From Candidatus Sumerlaeota bacterium (lineage in GTDB: Bacteria > Sumerlaeota > Sumerlaeia > UBA8349), in the NCBI GenBank assembly GCA_016931035.1, contig JAFGFN010000124.1, forward strand, positions 1-38,587: a stretch of 38,587 bases of DNA, read 5' to 3'. Positions 8,181-16,538 of the stretch are shown here, piece after piece. A program made the translations under genes and the position numbers. Positions within the stretch are counted from its first letter, which is position 1. Every line of letters starts with the position of its first letter. The notes under the pieces were generated by a model. It did no database searches. It was given only the letters and a program-made list of their open reading frames with translations, and was not told the origin of the DNA.

Positions 8181-9434
8181 CTACTTCAGTTTGGATTTTC
8201 TCCACAAGCCCCGGGTGAGCACTCTCTGAATCGTGCCGAGAACGGACCGCGCCCTGTGTTCGAGCGACAGCCGGCGCCAGTTGCGGAAGAGAGAGAAGCC
8301 GAGGAATCGCGGCGTGAAGACTCCGATGATGCGCATCCCGAGCAATCGTCCGAAAACCTCGTTGTGCTTTCTCAAGAGCTCCTTCTGGGCCCGTATGGCG
8401 GCGCCTTCGTTGGTCGGAGTGAGTCGCACGTAACCCGCGTCCATCGCCTTCTTCAGGATCTCGCGTCCCCTCGGAGTGCGAACCAACACGATGGACTCGC
8501 CCGGATTGCCCTCGTCGGCATGGTGGCGATGCCACGCGTCGCCGCACGCGATGTCCGACACGTCGCCGACTCCGTGCGGACAGATCCGGCACCGCAACCC
8601 GACGTACTTCGTGAGCCGTCCCCACGCCACGCCATACGACATTCGCCGCTCCTCGCCCCGTTTCGCGCCTTCGACGGCCACCCGGAAATCGCCCGGCCAG
8701 CCGTCGCCCCGATAGCGCACGGACCGCACGTCCTCCTTCGCCACGCCGAGCGACTGGATGAGATCCAGGGTCCCGCGCGTGCTCGGCGTCCCGGCGCAAC
8801 AGAAGCTCAAGACGATCCCCAGGTTCCGGTCGAGATCCGGGCGGCGCTTGGCCAACATGTCCGCCGCCGCGGCGTCGCACGGACGCCCGATGAACACGCA
8901 GGGACGATCGCTCCTCTCGATGCCGCCCAGGTCCTCGCACACCGAGGTCGGCGCGTAGCGCGATCCGCTGTTGGCCAGCACCTCCTCGCGCGAACGGCTC
9001 CGCACGGTGCGGTTGAGCCACGGACGCTCCGGGTCGGGGCCGGAATGGAGAACGAAGGCCATCCCCTCCTTCTCCAGGCAATAGAGCGCGATCGCCGAAA
9101 TCATCCCTCCCGACGAGCACTGCCTCCGGATCTCCGGATCCGCCGCGCTCCCCACCCACACCTCCAGGAGCGGGCCCATCTCGTCGGACTTGTACAGACC
9201 CCGGGTCGAGGGATCGGAACGCGAGTAGCGGTCGAACTGGTTGCCGGGACAGATTTCGAGGCAATCGGTGCAGTTGCGGCAAATCGAAGGGTCGAACCGA
9301 GGGCGAATCCCTTCGGACTCGACGTTGTGAAGCGTCACGCCGCCCCGGGTGCATGCGGCGACGCACGCGCCGCACCCGATGCACAAGCGCCAAGGGGCCA
9401 CGTCTTGGATTCGCGAGATTCCGCTTACGGCCAT
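8181..9434 (-). CDS. FrhB-like iron-sulfur protein, F420 hydrogenase/dehydrogenase beta family
   Basis: 417 residues. The N-terminus carries two [4Fe-4S] ferredoxin motifs, CIGCGACVAAC and CRNCTDCLEIC. Then come the FrhB/FdhB N-terminal (CSSGGM) and C-terminal domains with further conserved cysteines (FCCAGTPS, CRICPHGVGD, ACGDAW). In methanogens this family passes electrons between flavin or F420 and partners. In bacteria, homologues recur in exopolysaccharide clusters, often beside pyruvyl transferases, where their reaction is unsettled. Start ATG at 9434 overlaps the stop of the glycosyltransferase gene by 10 bases, so the two are translationally coupled. A role in modifying the glycan made by this cluster is inferred. 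The C-terminus is basic. Confidence 0.85.
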   Translation of the reverse strand: MAVSGISRIQDVAPWRLCIGCGACVAACTRGGVTLHNVESEGIRPRFDPSICRNCTDCLEICPGNQFDRYSRSDPSTRGLYKSDEMGPLLEVWVGSAADPEIRRQCSSGGMISAIALYCLEKEGMAFVLHSGPDPERPWLNRTVRSRSREEVLANSGSRYAPTSVCEDLGGIERSDRPCVFIGRPCDAAAADMLAKRRPDLDRNLGIVLSFCCAGTPSTRGTLDLIQSLGVAKEDVRSVRYRGDGWPGDFRVAVEGAKRGEERRMSYGVAWGRLTKYVGLRCRICPHGVGDVSDIACGDAWHRHHADEGNPGESIVLVRTPRGREILKKAMDAGYVRLTPTNEGAAIRAQKELLRKHNEVFGRLLGMRIIGVFTPRFLGFSLFRNWRRLSLEHRARSVLGTIQRVLTRGLWRKSKLK

Positions 9435-10258
9435 CGGTCGTCCTTCGGCCCGAAGACCCTTCGCAGCAATCTGCGCCATCGCGAATGATAGCGTGGATCG
9501 ACCGGCGCGATCTGAACGTATCGCGCGTTGCGCCGAAGCGACGCCGTCCACTCCCCGATGTTGACCGTGCCCCGATGAATCGCCGTCAAGGGCGTGTTCT
9601 CGTGCAGGTCCGAGTCGCTGCGCAGCGACGTGTGGGGTGCGCGCGGATCGTCCATGTGCTCGACGTAGACGAACGGGAAGTACCAGCCGTTGACGAGCCC
9701 TTTCGAGGCGAGACGAATGCAGTAGGTGGTGAAAGAGTCCTTTCGCCGCAAGGGGCCGTACCGCTCGATCAGGCTGCGTTTCATGACGTAGCCGCTTCCG
9801 CCGACCCAGCAGTTCTGCATCACCTTCTGCCCGCCGCTGAGAGTGCGTATCTTCTTCTCGGCGAGCTCGGGAAAGTAGTCCTCCTCGGGATACACCCACC
9901 CGCTCACTACGCCCAGCTCCGGAGAACTCTCGTGCGCCTCGCGCAATGTCTGTCCCCAATTCGGGGGAACCAGACAATCGTCGTCCACCTTCGACACGTA
10001 GCGTCCTTGAGCGCGAGTCCAGAACCAATTCGTGGGAACGTTGAGTTTCAAGTTTTCCGTGCTGATCTCGAACGTGTGGAAGCGGGGATGGGAAGCGAAC
10101 GACTCGACGACGGAAATCGTCCTCTCGTCGCGGCCATTCTGCCAGACCCACACCCGCATCGTCTCGTCGCAGGAATCGAGCAGACGACCCAGCGCCAGCC
10201 GGGTGTAGCCGGGCCTCTTGTGCGTGATCATCAGGATGTCCATGCCGGCGTCGGACAT
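9425..10258 (-). CDS. GT-A-fold glycosyltransferase
   Basis: About 277 residues in the GT2-like fold. It opens with MDILMITHKRP, and has the metal-binding VDDDC (DxD) after YVSK, then a central GGSGYVMKR acceptor-side segment. It would transfer a sugar from a nucleotide donor in the cytoplasm. Start ATG at 10258 is chosen because GGGGGAG lies 9 bases upstream; an ATG five codons later is possible. It is the first gene of the glycan unit and overlaps the FrhB-like gene. The sugar specificity cannot be read from the sequence. Confidence 0.82.
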   Translation of the reverse strand: MSDAGMDILMITHKRPGYTRLALGRLLDSCDETMRVWVWQNGRDERTISVVESFASHPRFHTFEISTENLKLNVPTNWFWTRAQGRYVSKVDDDCLVPPNWGQTLREAHESSPELGVVSGWVYPEEDYFPELAEKKIRTLSGGQKVMQNCWVGGSGYVMKRSLIERYGPLRRKDSFTTYCIRLASKGLVNGWYFPFVYVEHMDDPRAPHTSLRSDSDLHENTPLTAIHRGTVNIGEWTASLRRNARYVQIAPVDPRYHSRWRRLLRRVFGPKDDRWP

Positions 10259-10747
10259 ACAGTCAGCTCCCCCTCTGGGAATCGCACAAAGATCGTTTCC
10301 CCTTGGCGCCCGACGCGGCGGGGCGCAAAACAAGCAGACACATTCATTTGGCGCGGCGTCGCACGTCTAGCCCGCACTCGAACCGACCTAGAAGGAAATG
10401 CCAAGACGCCGCCGGCGAAGCTCCTGACATCAAACCACACCGATAGCCCTATGTTCGGGCATTTGAGCCCGTTAAGTCAAGTAGCATTGCCGATCCGTAT
10501 TCCCTGGCCGCTTTCGAAACCGAGTCTCCTCGCCGCGCGCAGAACTCCCGAACCAGCCCCGTTCGGCCCGCGTACCCGACTCGAAAAAGGCGATTCGCGA
10601 CCTCGACCTCTAGCCGGACAGACCCTGTCCCCGCAGCGCTTTTGGAGGTTGAGTTTCGCATAAGTTTCGCGTACCCTGTCGTTGTCGTCGGCGCCGGGCC
10701 CGCGGCTCGGCTCGACGCCGTCACCTCATCGCTTCGGGGATCGGACC
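10259..10747. other. Divergent intergenic region, glycan cluster / lexA
   Basis: About 490 bases with no convincing gene. It must hold the promoters of the glycosyltransferase unit (minus) and lexA (plus). The only pattern I can support is the GTTTC direct repeat at 10653-10668. A small open frame on the minus strand (10449-10724) has no domain or coding character. Confidence 0.6.
10653..10668 (+). promoter_or_regulatory. GTTTC direct repeat, candidate LexA operator
   Basis: GTTTC at 10653-10657 is repeated at 10664-10668, inside the longer repeated AGTTTCGC. The period is 11 bases, about one helical turn, the same as the GTTC-N7-GTTC LexA box of alphaproteobacteria. It lies 80 bases upstream of lexA, where an autoregulatory site is expected. 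The assignment to LexA is inference. Confidence 0.4.
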
Positions 10748-11371
10748 ATGACCGGATACCTGACGAAACGCCAGCACGAGATTCTGAGCTACATCGAGAA
10801 CTTCATCGCCGAGCAGGGTTATTCCCCTTCGCTCGAAGAACTCGGACGAGGGCTGGGCCTCTCGTCGCTGGCGACGGTTCACGTCCACCTGCGCAATCTG
10901 GCCGAGAAGAACCTGATCCGCCGGGCGCCCAACCGCAGTCGCGCCATCGAACTCGTGCCTCGCGACCGGCACGGGGGGCGCGCGGCGCGGACGGTCGAGC
11001 TGCCGCTTCTGGGGCGGGTCGCCGCGGGTTCGCCGATCGAGGCGATCCGAACGCCCGAAAGCGTCGAGCTGCCCGAGGAGTTCGTCCGCGGCAAAGAGAC
11101 GTTCGTTTTGCGCGTGCAGGGCGACTCGATGATCGACGAGCAGATTCGCGACGGCGACCTGGTGATCGTCGAGCGGCGCGAAACCGCCCAGAACGGCGAC
11201 ACGGTGGTCGCCTTGGTCGATGATCGCGAGGCGACGATCAAGAAGTTCTATCGCGAGTCGAAGCGGCGCGTGCGCCTTCAACCCGCGAACCGCACCATGA
11301 AGCCGCTCGTCCTGCCCGCCGAGGCGTGTTCGATCCAGGGAGTCGTCATCGGGCTCCTGCGCAAATACTGA
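10748..11371 (+). CDS. lexA: LexA repressor
   Basis: 207 residues, normal LexA length. An N-terminal winged helix (LTKRQHEILSYI at the start, then a recognition helix near SSLATVHVHL) is followed by a C-terminal S24 autoprotease domain. Seen here: the cleavage site Ala93-Gly94 in VAAGSP, catalytic Ser127 in GDSM, and Lys165 in EATIKKF. It represses SOS genes and cleaves itself when RecA is activated by DNA damage. The start is the ATG at 10748 with GGGGAT upstream. Monocistronic; the next gene begins about 210 bases later. A GTTTC direct repeat upstream may be its own operator. Confidence 0.95.
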   Translation: MTGYLTKRQHEILSYIENFIAEQGYSPSLEELGRGLGLSSLATVHVHLRNLAEKNLIRRAPNRSRAIELVPRDRHGGRAARTVELPLLGRVAAGSPIEAIRTPESVELPEEFVRGKETFVLRVQGDSMIDEQIRDGDLVIVERRETAQNGDTVVALVDDREATIKKFYRESKRRVRLQPANRTMKPLVLPAEACSIQGVVIGLLRKY

Positions 11372-11585
11372 TTCCCCTACCAACGTCGTCTCCGTGCTCG
11401 TTCCTAACCGGCGCGACCGTCCCACCGACCCGGAAGCTCGGGAAACGAGGGAGAAAGAGTCCGGCAAAGACGCCGAATCCTCTTCATTCAGGACGGACGA
11501 TGACCGATCTAGAGTAGAAGCAACGGTCCGCGTGGAATCCGGCGCGGCACGGCGCCGCGACCGCATTCTTCCGAGGGATGCCCCT

Positions 11586-13859
11586 ATGCCAAGTCCTTCC
11601 TCCGGCGTTCTGGCGCGAATCCGGTCCCGGTGGGGCGCCAAGTCGAGACTTCGGCTGGGCGAGTTCCTGGTTCGCGAGGGACTGATCGGTCGCGAGCAGC
11701 TTGCCGTCGCCTTGGAGCACCAGCTGCGCAAGGGATTCCGCATCGGCTACCACCTGGTCAAGCTCGGCATGATCGAAGAAGAGGTGTTGGGCGCCTTCCT
11801 GGCCGAGCAAGTCGGCGTCCCCGCCGTCGGCGACCAGTCGTTCCACATCGAGCCCGATCTTTTCGACAAGATCCCCCACTCGTTGCTCGAGCACGGACAG
11901 ATCTTCCCGCTCCATCGGGCGGGGAACACGCTCACCCTCGTGATGTGCGATCCCACCGACGACGACACGATCTCGCAAGTGGAGCGGCTCATGGGCCTGA
12001 GAGTCAATCCGGTCGTCGGACCGCAGTCGGTCATCCAGAGGCAGCTGGCGCGCTTCTTCGCTCTCGAAGAGATCCGGGAGAAGATGGGGACGAGCGATGA
12101 AAGCGTCGATCTCGCGCGGTTCTTCGCCGCCCTGAAAGACTACCGTTTCCAGAGCATCCTGGGCGTCGGCGGATTCGGCGTCGTCTGCAAGTGTTGGCAG
12201 GTGTCGCTCGACCGCCCCGTGGCGATCAAGACGATGAGTCGGCAATTGTCGTCGATGGAGGGAATGATCGAGCGGTTCCGACGCGAAGGTCGGATCATCG
12301 CCCATCTCAACCATCCCAACATCATTCAGGTCTTCGAACAGGGCGAGCTCTGCGGGCTTTGCTACATCGTCATGGAGCACTTCGAGGGCGAGCCGCTCGA
12401 CGCCTTCTGTCGCGTCAAGGACGTCGCCGACCAGATCACGTGCGTCATCCCCATCTGCGACGCGTTGGACTTCGCGTTCACCAAGGGGGTGACGCATCGC
12501 GATATCAAACCGAGCAACATCCTGGCCAACGACGCGGGCGACGTCAAACTCCTCGATTTCGGCATCGCCTACCGGGACGACCCGCAGGAGCCGCGCCTGA
12601 CGCGACAACACATCGTTCTCGGCACGCCCAAGTACATGGCGCCCGAGTGCTTCCACGGCGCGGAGGAAACGTCGGTCCTGACCGACATCTATGCCATGGG
12701 CGTGGTGATCTACGAACTCCTGACCGGCAAAGAACCGACCAAGCCCAATCCCGATCCGCCCCAGAAGATCAATCCTCTCATCCCCGGCGTCCTGGGCGAG
12801 GCGCTCGTCCAAGCCCTCGAACCCGATCCGACCCGGCGTCTCGCGTCGTTCGAACTGCTCAAGCGCGCGTTGATTCTGGCGCGCGACCAAATCCTCATGG
12901 GCCACACGACGGCCATTCAGTCGTGCGCACGCATCGAAGACGCCGCCTCCCCCGCCCCCGCGGTGCGCGCGCCCAAACCCCGCGACATGGACAAGTTCTA
13001 CACCGAGGAACGCGTGCTGCGCGACGACGAATCGGCTCGCGTCTCCGTCGCGCGCCACCTCAAGATGAACCGCCGCGTCGTCATCCGCCGCGTCAAGGAC
13101 AAGAGCGACCGGAGCGACGCCCCCGCCCGGCTGAGCGAGACCAAGCACCCTCACCTCGGCCAGGTCCTGGGTTGCGGGTCCGACGGCCAAGACCAAGTGG
13201 TCGTGATGGAGTACATCGACGGCGGACGGCTCGCCGATCGCATGCAGGCCGGCGCGATCCCGCGCGAGGACTGCATCGCCCAGTGGCTCGACATGGTCCA
13301 GGCGCTGCGTGCGGCGTGGGAACGAGGCATCGCCCACGGACGTCTGCATCCGGGCAATATTCTGTTCACCTCCAAAGGCCAACTCAAAGTGGTCGACTTC
13401 CTCGGCAGGGCGGGCCGTCGCGGCGCGCAATTCGCCCGGTTCGGCCGGCCCGAGATCACCGACCCGTGGGAACTCGATCACTACGCCCTCGGTGTCATCT
13501 GGTTCGAAATGCTGACTGGCGAACGGTTCCGCGGCGCGAGTTCCTACGCCCAAAACTTCCAGAAGGTCCAGCACAGTTCGAAGATCGACCCGCTTCTCAA
13601 GATCCCGCTCGGCCGACTGTGGGGCATCGCCCGCTACGGACCCAAGTACGAGAACTACGCCGAGATGATCGACGATCTCCAGATCGTCCGCGAGAAGATC
13701 GACCCGGCCATCTCGGTCGCCATCGAGCGCGCCCAACGCGCCCATCCGCGCGCGCCCCGCTCGGCTCCCTCCGTTCTTCTGCAGACCCTCTATGTCGTGC
13801 TCGGGATCGCCGTCCTTCTGGGAATCGGGTTTCTTTCCTATATCGTGTCTTCGAAGTAG
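11586..13859 (+). CDS. MshEN - Ser/Thr kinase - pseudokinase, tail-anchored
   Basis: 757 residues with four parts. (1) Residues 23-75: two 24-residue MshEN motifs separated by exactly five residues (RLGxxLVxxGLI...LxxALxxQ, then RIGxxLVxxGMI...LxxFLxxQ), the pattern that binds c-di-GMP in MshE-type ATPases; the GspE N-terminal fold continues to about 170. (2) Residues 186-435: an active Hanks kinase with a G-loop GVGGFG, Lys215 in VAIK, HRD with Asp306, DFG with Asp324, and an APE segment. (3) About 475-700: a second kinase fold lacking the HRD aspartate (HGR 584-586) and with DFLG at 604-607, hence a pseudokinase. (4) A C-terminal hydrophobic helix, then a short tail. Start ATG has GAGGG 8 bases upstream. 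It probably phosphorylates membrane or pilus-related targets in response to c-di-GMP (inference). Confidence 0.88.
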   Translation: MPSPSSGVLARIRSRWGAKSRLRLGEFLVREGLIGREQLAVALEHQLRKGFRIGYHLVKLGMIEEEVLGAFLAEQVGVPAVGDQSFHIEPDLFDKIPHSLLEHGQIFPLHRAGNTLTLVMCDPTDDDTISQVERLMGLRVNPVVGPQSVIQRQLARFFALEEIREKMGTSDESVDLARFFAALKDYRFQSILGVGGFGVVCKCWQVSLDRPVAIKTMSRQLSSMEGMIERFRREGRIIAHLNHPNIIQVFEQGELCGLCYIVMEHFEGEPLDAFCRVKDVADQITCVIPICDALDFAFTKGVTHRDIKPSNILANDAGDVKLLDFGIAYRDDPQEPRLTRQHIVLGTPKYMAPECFHGAEETSVLTDIYAMGVVIYELLTGKEPTKPNPDPPQKINPLIPGVLGEALVQALEPDPTRRLASFELLKRALILARDQILMGHTTAIQSCARIEDAASPAPAVRAPKPRDMDKFYTEERVLRDDESARVSVARHLKMNRRVVIRRVKDKSDRSDAPARLSETKHPHLGQVLGCGSDGQDQVVVMEYIDGGRLADRMQAGAIPREDCIAQWLDMVQALRAAWERGIAHGRLHPGNILFTSKGQLKVVDFLGRAGRRGAQFARFGRPEITDPWELDHYALGVIWFEMLTGERFRGASSYAQNFQKVQHSSKIDPLLKIPLGRLWGIARYGPKYENYAEMIDDLQIVREKIDPAISVAIERAQRAHPRAPRSAPSVLLQTLYVVLGIAVLLGIGFLSYIVSSK

Positions 13860-13936
13860 ACCTTCCCCGCCGATCTCATACGCGCACTCGGGCTCGTGCC
13901 GGCGTGGGGAGAGGTCGAGTACGAGGGGTGCGTCCC

Positions 13937-13957
13937 GAATGGCGCTAAGATAAGGGC
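13937..13957 (+). repeat. Left terminal inverted repeat of IS
   Basis: 21 bases that are the exact reverse complement of 15083-15103; the core reads GGCGCTAAGATAAGGG. The match stops at the next base on either side. Confidence 0.9.
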
Positions 13958-14860
13958 CTTGCATACTTGCTCCTGTGTTGGATTTCCTTGAATTGCGAGC
14001 GGGGTTGGCCCAGGAGTCGATAGTTCTTGGCGCGTCGCTTTTTCGCGCGGGGTTCGACGCGGTTGGGGCGCGCGGGGACGATGTCGCGCGCCATGCGTCG
14101 GAGGAGTCTTTCGAGCAGGCGACGTCGCGTTTTCGCGGATCGTTCGGCGGCGAGAGCGGGCGCCCATTGGCGGATCGCGGCGAGCGCGCCGGCCAGGCTC
14201 AGGCGCAGCGGGTCGGCGCCGCCTTGTTCGGCGCGGTTGCGTTCGCCGCCGCCTCGCCCCTGACTACGGCTTCGTTCGGCGCTGCCGCATTCGGTTTTCT
14301 GGCTTTCGGCGGCCTCGCGCATGAGCGCGCGCACCAAGTTGTAGGCGATCAGGCGCATGGTGAGTTCCTTGTCTATGAGGGCGGGGGTTTTGCAGCGCAG
14401 GATGTCCATGCCCATCGTGATCTTGATATCGCGCAAAAAGAGTTCGACCATCCAGCGACGGCGGTAAAGATCGGCGAAGCACTCGGCGGGGTAGGCCTTG
14501 GCGTCGAGGATCGTTGTGGCGACGGTGAGCGCCCTGGTGCGGAAGCCCGCCACATCGACGCGCACTTCGATGTGGCGCACGCGCAGAACGCCGGGCGTTG
14601 AGGCGCATGACAGCGTCCACCCCTTGGCGCAGCAGCATGGCGTAGTCGGCGAAGCCGCAAAACCCGCGGTCGGCCAAGACGACGCTTCCTTTCTCCAAAA
14701 GATGCCAGAGACCATGCCAAAGCGTGCGTTCGTGAACGCGAAGCGCCCCTTTCGCCACGCCTAGAACGGCCCCTGTGGCCAAAGAGAAGACGGCGACCAG
14801 GCGCATGATGGGGAAACCGCATCCGGGCTTCTGGCGCGAGGACCCGGCGCGACCGGGCAA
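13945..14860 (-). pseudogene. IS4-family transposase remnant
   Basis: Read on the minus strand from 14860 the frame gives KPGCGFPIMRLVAVFSLATG, then a strand with LADRGFCGF (second catalytic Asp region), ending near AVMRLNA at about 14610. The homologous reading then continues in another frame with VLRVRHIEVRVD, YPAECFADLYRRRW (the YREK-like region with the catalytic Glu in MVELFLRDIK) and the family ending NRVEPRAKKRRAKNYRLL. About 40 residues expected between the two parts are missing and the frame changes there. The N-terminal domain is also gone. Not functional as written. Confidence 0.85.
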
Positions 14861-14870
14861 AACGAAAGAC

Positions 14871-15095
14871 TACGGCCCCTACTACCAATGGACGCGCAAG
14901 ATCGCCGCGCGCACGGCGATCCAGAACCTCACCGCCACGCAGGCGCGCACCTACGGCCAAGCGATCCGCGAGAACCGCCGACTCGAATCCATCGTCTCGA
15001 ATATGAGAACCGTCTCGTTGAAATTGCTGGAGTTGACCGCCCCCGGTGTGGCAAAAAGAAGAAGAAAACAGGACGGGGAAGCGCCCTTATCTTAG
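14871..15095 (+). pseudogene. DUF6788-like protein, 3' fragment
   Basis: The segment YGPYYQWTRK followed by QARTYGQAIRENRRL and a basic tail resembles small DUF6788-type proteins (GPYYxW, then a helix with QxxxYxxxIxxxRRL), whose function is unknown. Upstream of about 14871 the same frame is only the antisense of the transposase, so the true start is lost. The stop codon at 15093-15095 lies inside the right terminal repeat, so the fragment belongs to the IS as a passenger. The family match is by eye. Confidence 0.5.
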
Positions 15096-15103
15096 CGCCA
15101 TTC
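15083..15103 (-). repeat. Right terminal inverted repeat of IS
   Basis: The exact reverse complement of the left repeat at 13937-13957. It includes the stop codon of the passenger gene fragment. Confidence 0.9.
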
Positions 15104-15293
15104 TATCCTGTCCCCGATTTCGCCGCTTTCCATGTATTGATATCCACGGTCGCGAAACCCGCGCGGCGCATTCCGCGCACCGTCCGGATTCTCTTCGGGA
15201 GGACCGAGGCCCATGGCGCCGGTTCGGGAAGCGACTGGAAAAGGATGGAAATCCGGGACGTTGCCCGATGTTCGTTTGTGAGGAGGGGTGTCC

Positions 15294-16466
15294 GTGTTGG
15301 ATGAATCGTTCACTCGCTCGCGTCCCCGTCCGTGGTTTCTCTCTTTCTGGACAAGAGCGGCACGCAACGGCCGGGTCGGTCTGGACGAGTTTCGCAGGAA
15401 CGCTCCGCGGGCGACGGGAACGCCGGCGGAACTGGTCTTCGATCTCACCAATGCTTGTCCGTTCCGGTGCGTTCATTGCTTCAGGACCCACGCGGGCCAA
15501 CCGAGTCCCACGTATCTGCCTCTCGATTTCTTCAATCGAATTCCATCGGACTTCCTGTCTAGCGCCTTCCAGATCGACCTATCGGGGGTGGGAGAACCCC
15601 TCTTTCATCCTCAGTGGGACGAGATTCTGGAATGGGTCCGAGCGTCCTCAGGCGCCAGGATCACATTCAACACGAGCTTGGCGCACATCGACGACGGGCG
15701 ACTCCGCCGCATGGTAGAACTGGGCGCGACGCCAAGCGTCTCGATCGAAGGCGCGCGAAGAGAAACCTATCGGCGGTTCCGCCCCGATATTCCCTACGAC
15801 AAGGTTTTTCGCGGGATCCGTCGCCTCGCCGAATTGGGACGCGAGATTCGCCATCCGAAATTCGGCCTTCGAATTCACTGGATTCTTTACCGCGACAACG
15901 TCGCGGAGCTGCCCGAGTTTCTCTCCATGATGAGCGATTGGGGAATCGGCGAGATCCGCGTCCATCCGCTCGCGCCGATTCATCCGTCGCTTGTGCCCTA
16001 CGGTTGCGACATGAGCGATCCGAAGGTCGAATCACGTCTTCTGGAGGCGCTCGAACTCGCCACGCGCAACCGCGTCAGCCTCACGTTTCACGAACATCTT
16101 GTCGCGTCGCAGGGATTGAGAGTCGCGGCGGAACGAAACCGTGTCGCGGCGCCGAGTCTTCGCGAAAGCTACTGGTACCATTCTCCTCCCGACGAGTATG
16201 GGTGCAGCTTTCCCTGGACCCAAATGAAAATCGACTCCAACGGCCGAGTCATGGCTTGTTGCTTCTCTGACTACGAAATGGGCGACGTCCGCCAAGAGGA
16301 CTTGACCGCCATTTGGAACAATGCTCATTTCGTTCTGTTTCGAGAATCGGTTAACCGTTGCGATCCGGTCTGCGGCTACTGCACGAGTTCGCCGAGCGGC
16401 GGCGTGTGCTGTCCGAGGGTCCAGATTCTAAAACATGTCGAGGGGAAGGCCCATTTCGCGCAGTAA
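15294..16466 (+). CDS. Radical SAM / SPASM domain enzyme
   Basis: 390 residues. The radical SAM CxxxCxxC motif is seen as CPFRCVHC after VFDLTNA; LSGVGEPLF and SIEGARRETYRRFR are the following barrel elements. A C-terminal SPASM-type region holds auxiliary-cluster cysteines: YGCSFPW, MACCF and the CDPVCGYC segment. Such enzymes make 5'-deoxyadenosyl radicals to modify peptides, sugars or cofactors. No small precursor-peptide gene is visible beside it, so the substrate is unknown. Start: an AGGAGG at 15281-15286 favours the GTG at 15294 (TTG three bases later is possible). It lies about 190 bases past the IS and is convergent with the PilB-like gene. Given the nearby glycan cluster, a role in cell-surface modification is possible but unproven. 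Confidence 0.88.
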   Translation: MLDESFTRSRPRPWFLSFWTRAARNGRVGLDEFRRNAPRATGTPAELVFDLTNACPFRCVHCFRTHAGQPSPTYLPLDFFNRIPSDFLSSAFQIDLSGVGEPLFHPQWDEILEWVRASSGARITFNTSLAHIDDGRLRRMVELGATPSVSIEGARRETYRRFRPDIPYDKVFRGIRRLAELGREIRHPKFGLRIHWILYRDNVAELPEFLSMMSDWGIGEIRVHPLAPIHPSLVPYGCDMSDPKVESRLLEALELATRNRVSLTFHEHLVASQGLRVAAERNRVAAPSLRESYWYHSPPDEYGCSFPWTQMKIDSNGRVMACCFSDYEMGDVRQEDLTAIWNNAHFVLFRESVNRCDPVCGYCTSSPSGGVCCPRVQILKHVEGKAHFAQ

Positions 16467-16482
16467 TGTCCCGTTCCCGGGA

Positions 16483-16499
16483 CGGTCGTCGCCCGACCG
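16483..16499. terminator. Hairpin between convergent genes
   Basis: A 6-bp GC-rich stem (CGGTCG/CGACCG) with a 5-base loop, between the ends of the radical SAM and PilB-like genes. It has no T-run, so it is at best a weak terminator. Confidence 0.25.
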
Positions 16500-16538
16500 G
16501 GCCGCGTCGTTGACGCCGTTCGCCGTCGTGAAAACAAT

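Larger units (their letters stand above)
13937..15103. mobile_element. IS4-like element, internally deleted
   Basis: A 1167-bp element bounded by perfect 21-bp terminal inverted repeats (13937-13957 and 15083-15103). The left part holds the C-terminal two thirds of an IS4-type DDE transposase on the minus strand. The right part holds the tail of a DUF6788-like gene on the plus strand whose stop lies inside the right repeat. Both genes lack their 5' ends, which would have met in the middle; a central deletion explains this. I see no target-site duplication. It cannot move by itself but could be mobilised in trans. Confidence 0.85.

Noticed and set aside
6406..9393. Nearly 3-kb minus-strand frame across the flippase and FrhB-like genes
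   Set aside because: Arg/Gly/Pro-rich translation with no motif; the other minus-strand frames encode the recognised proteins.
10449..10724. Small minus-strand frame upstream of lexA
   Set aside because: No ribosome binding site, no domain, low-complexity translation.
11484..13964. Long minus-strand frame opposite the kinase gene
   Set aside because: Antisense shadow; all kinase motifs are on the plus strand.
14775..14870. Upstream part of the DUF6788-like frame as a real N-terminus
   Set aside because: It is exactly antisense to conserved transposase sequence, so it is read-through and not homologous protein.
13925..15115. Target-site duplication around the IS
   Set aside because: The bases next to the left and right repeats do not match at any length expected for IS4.
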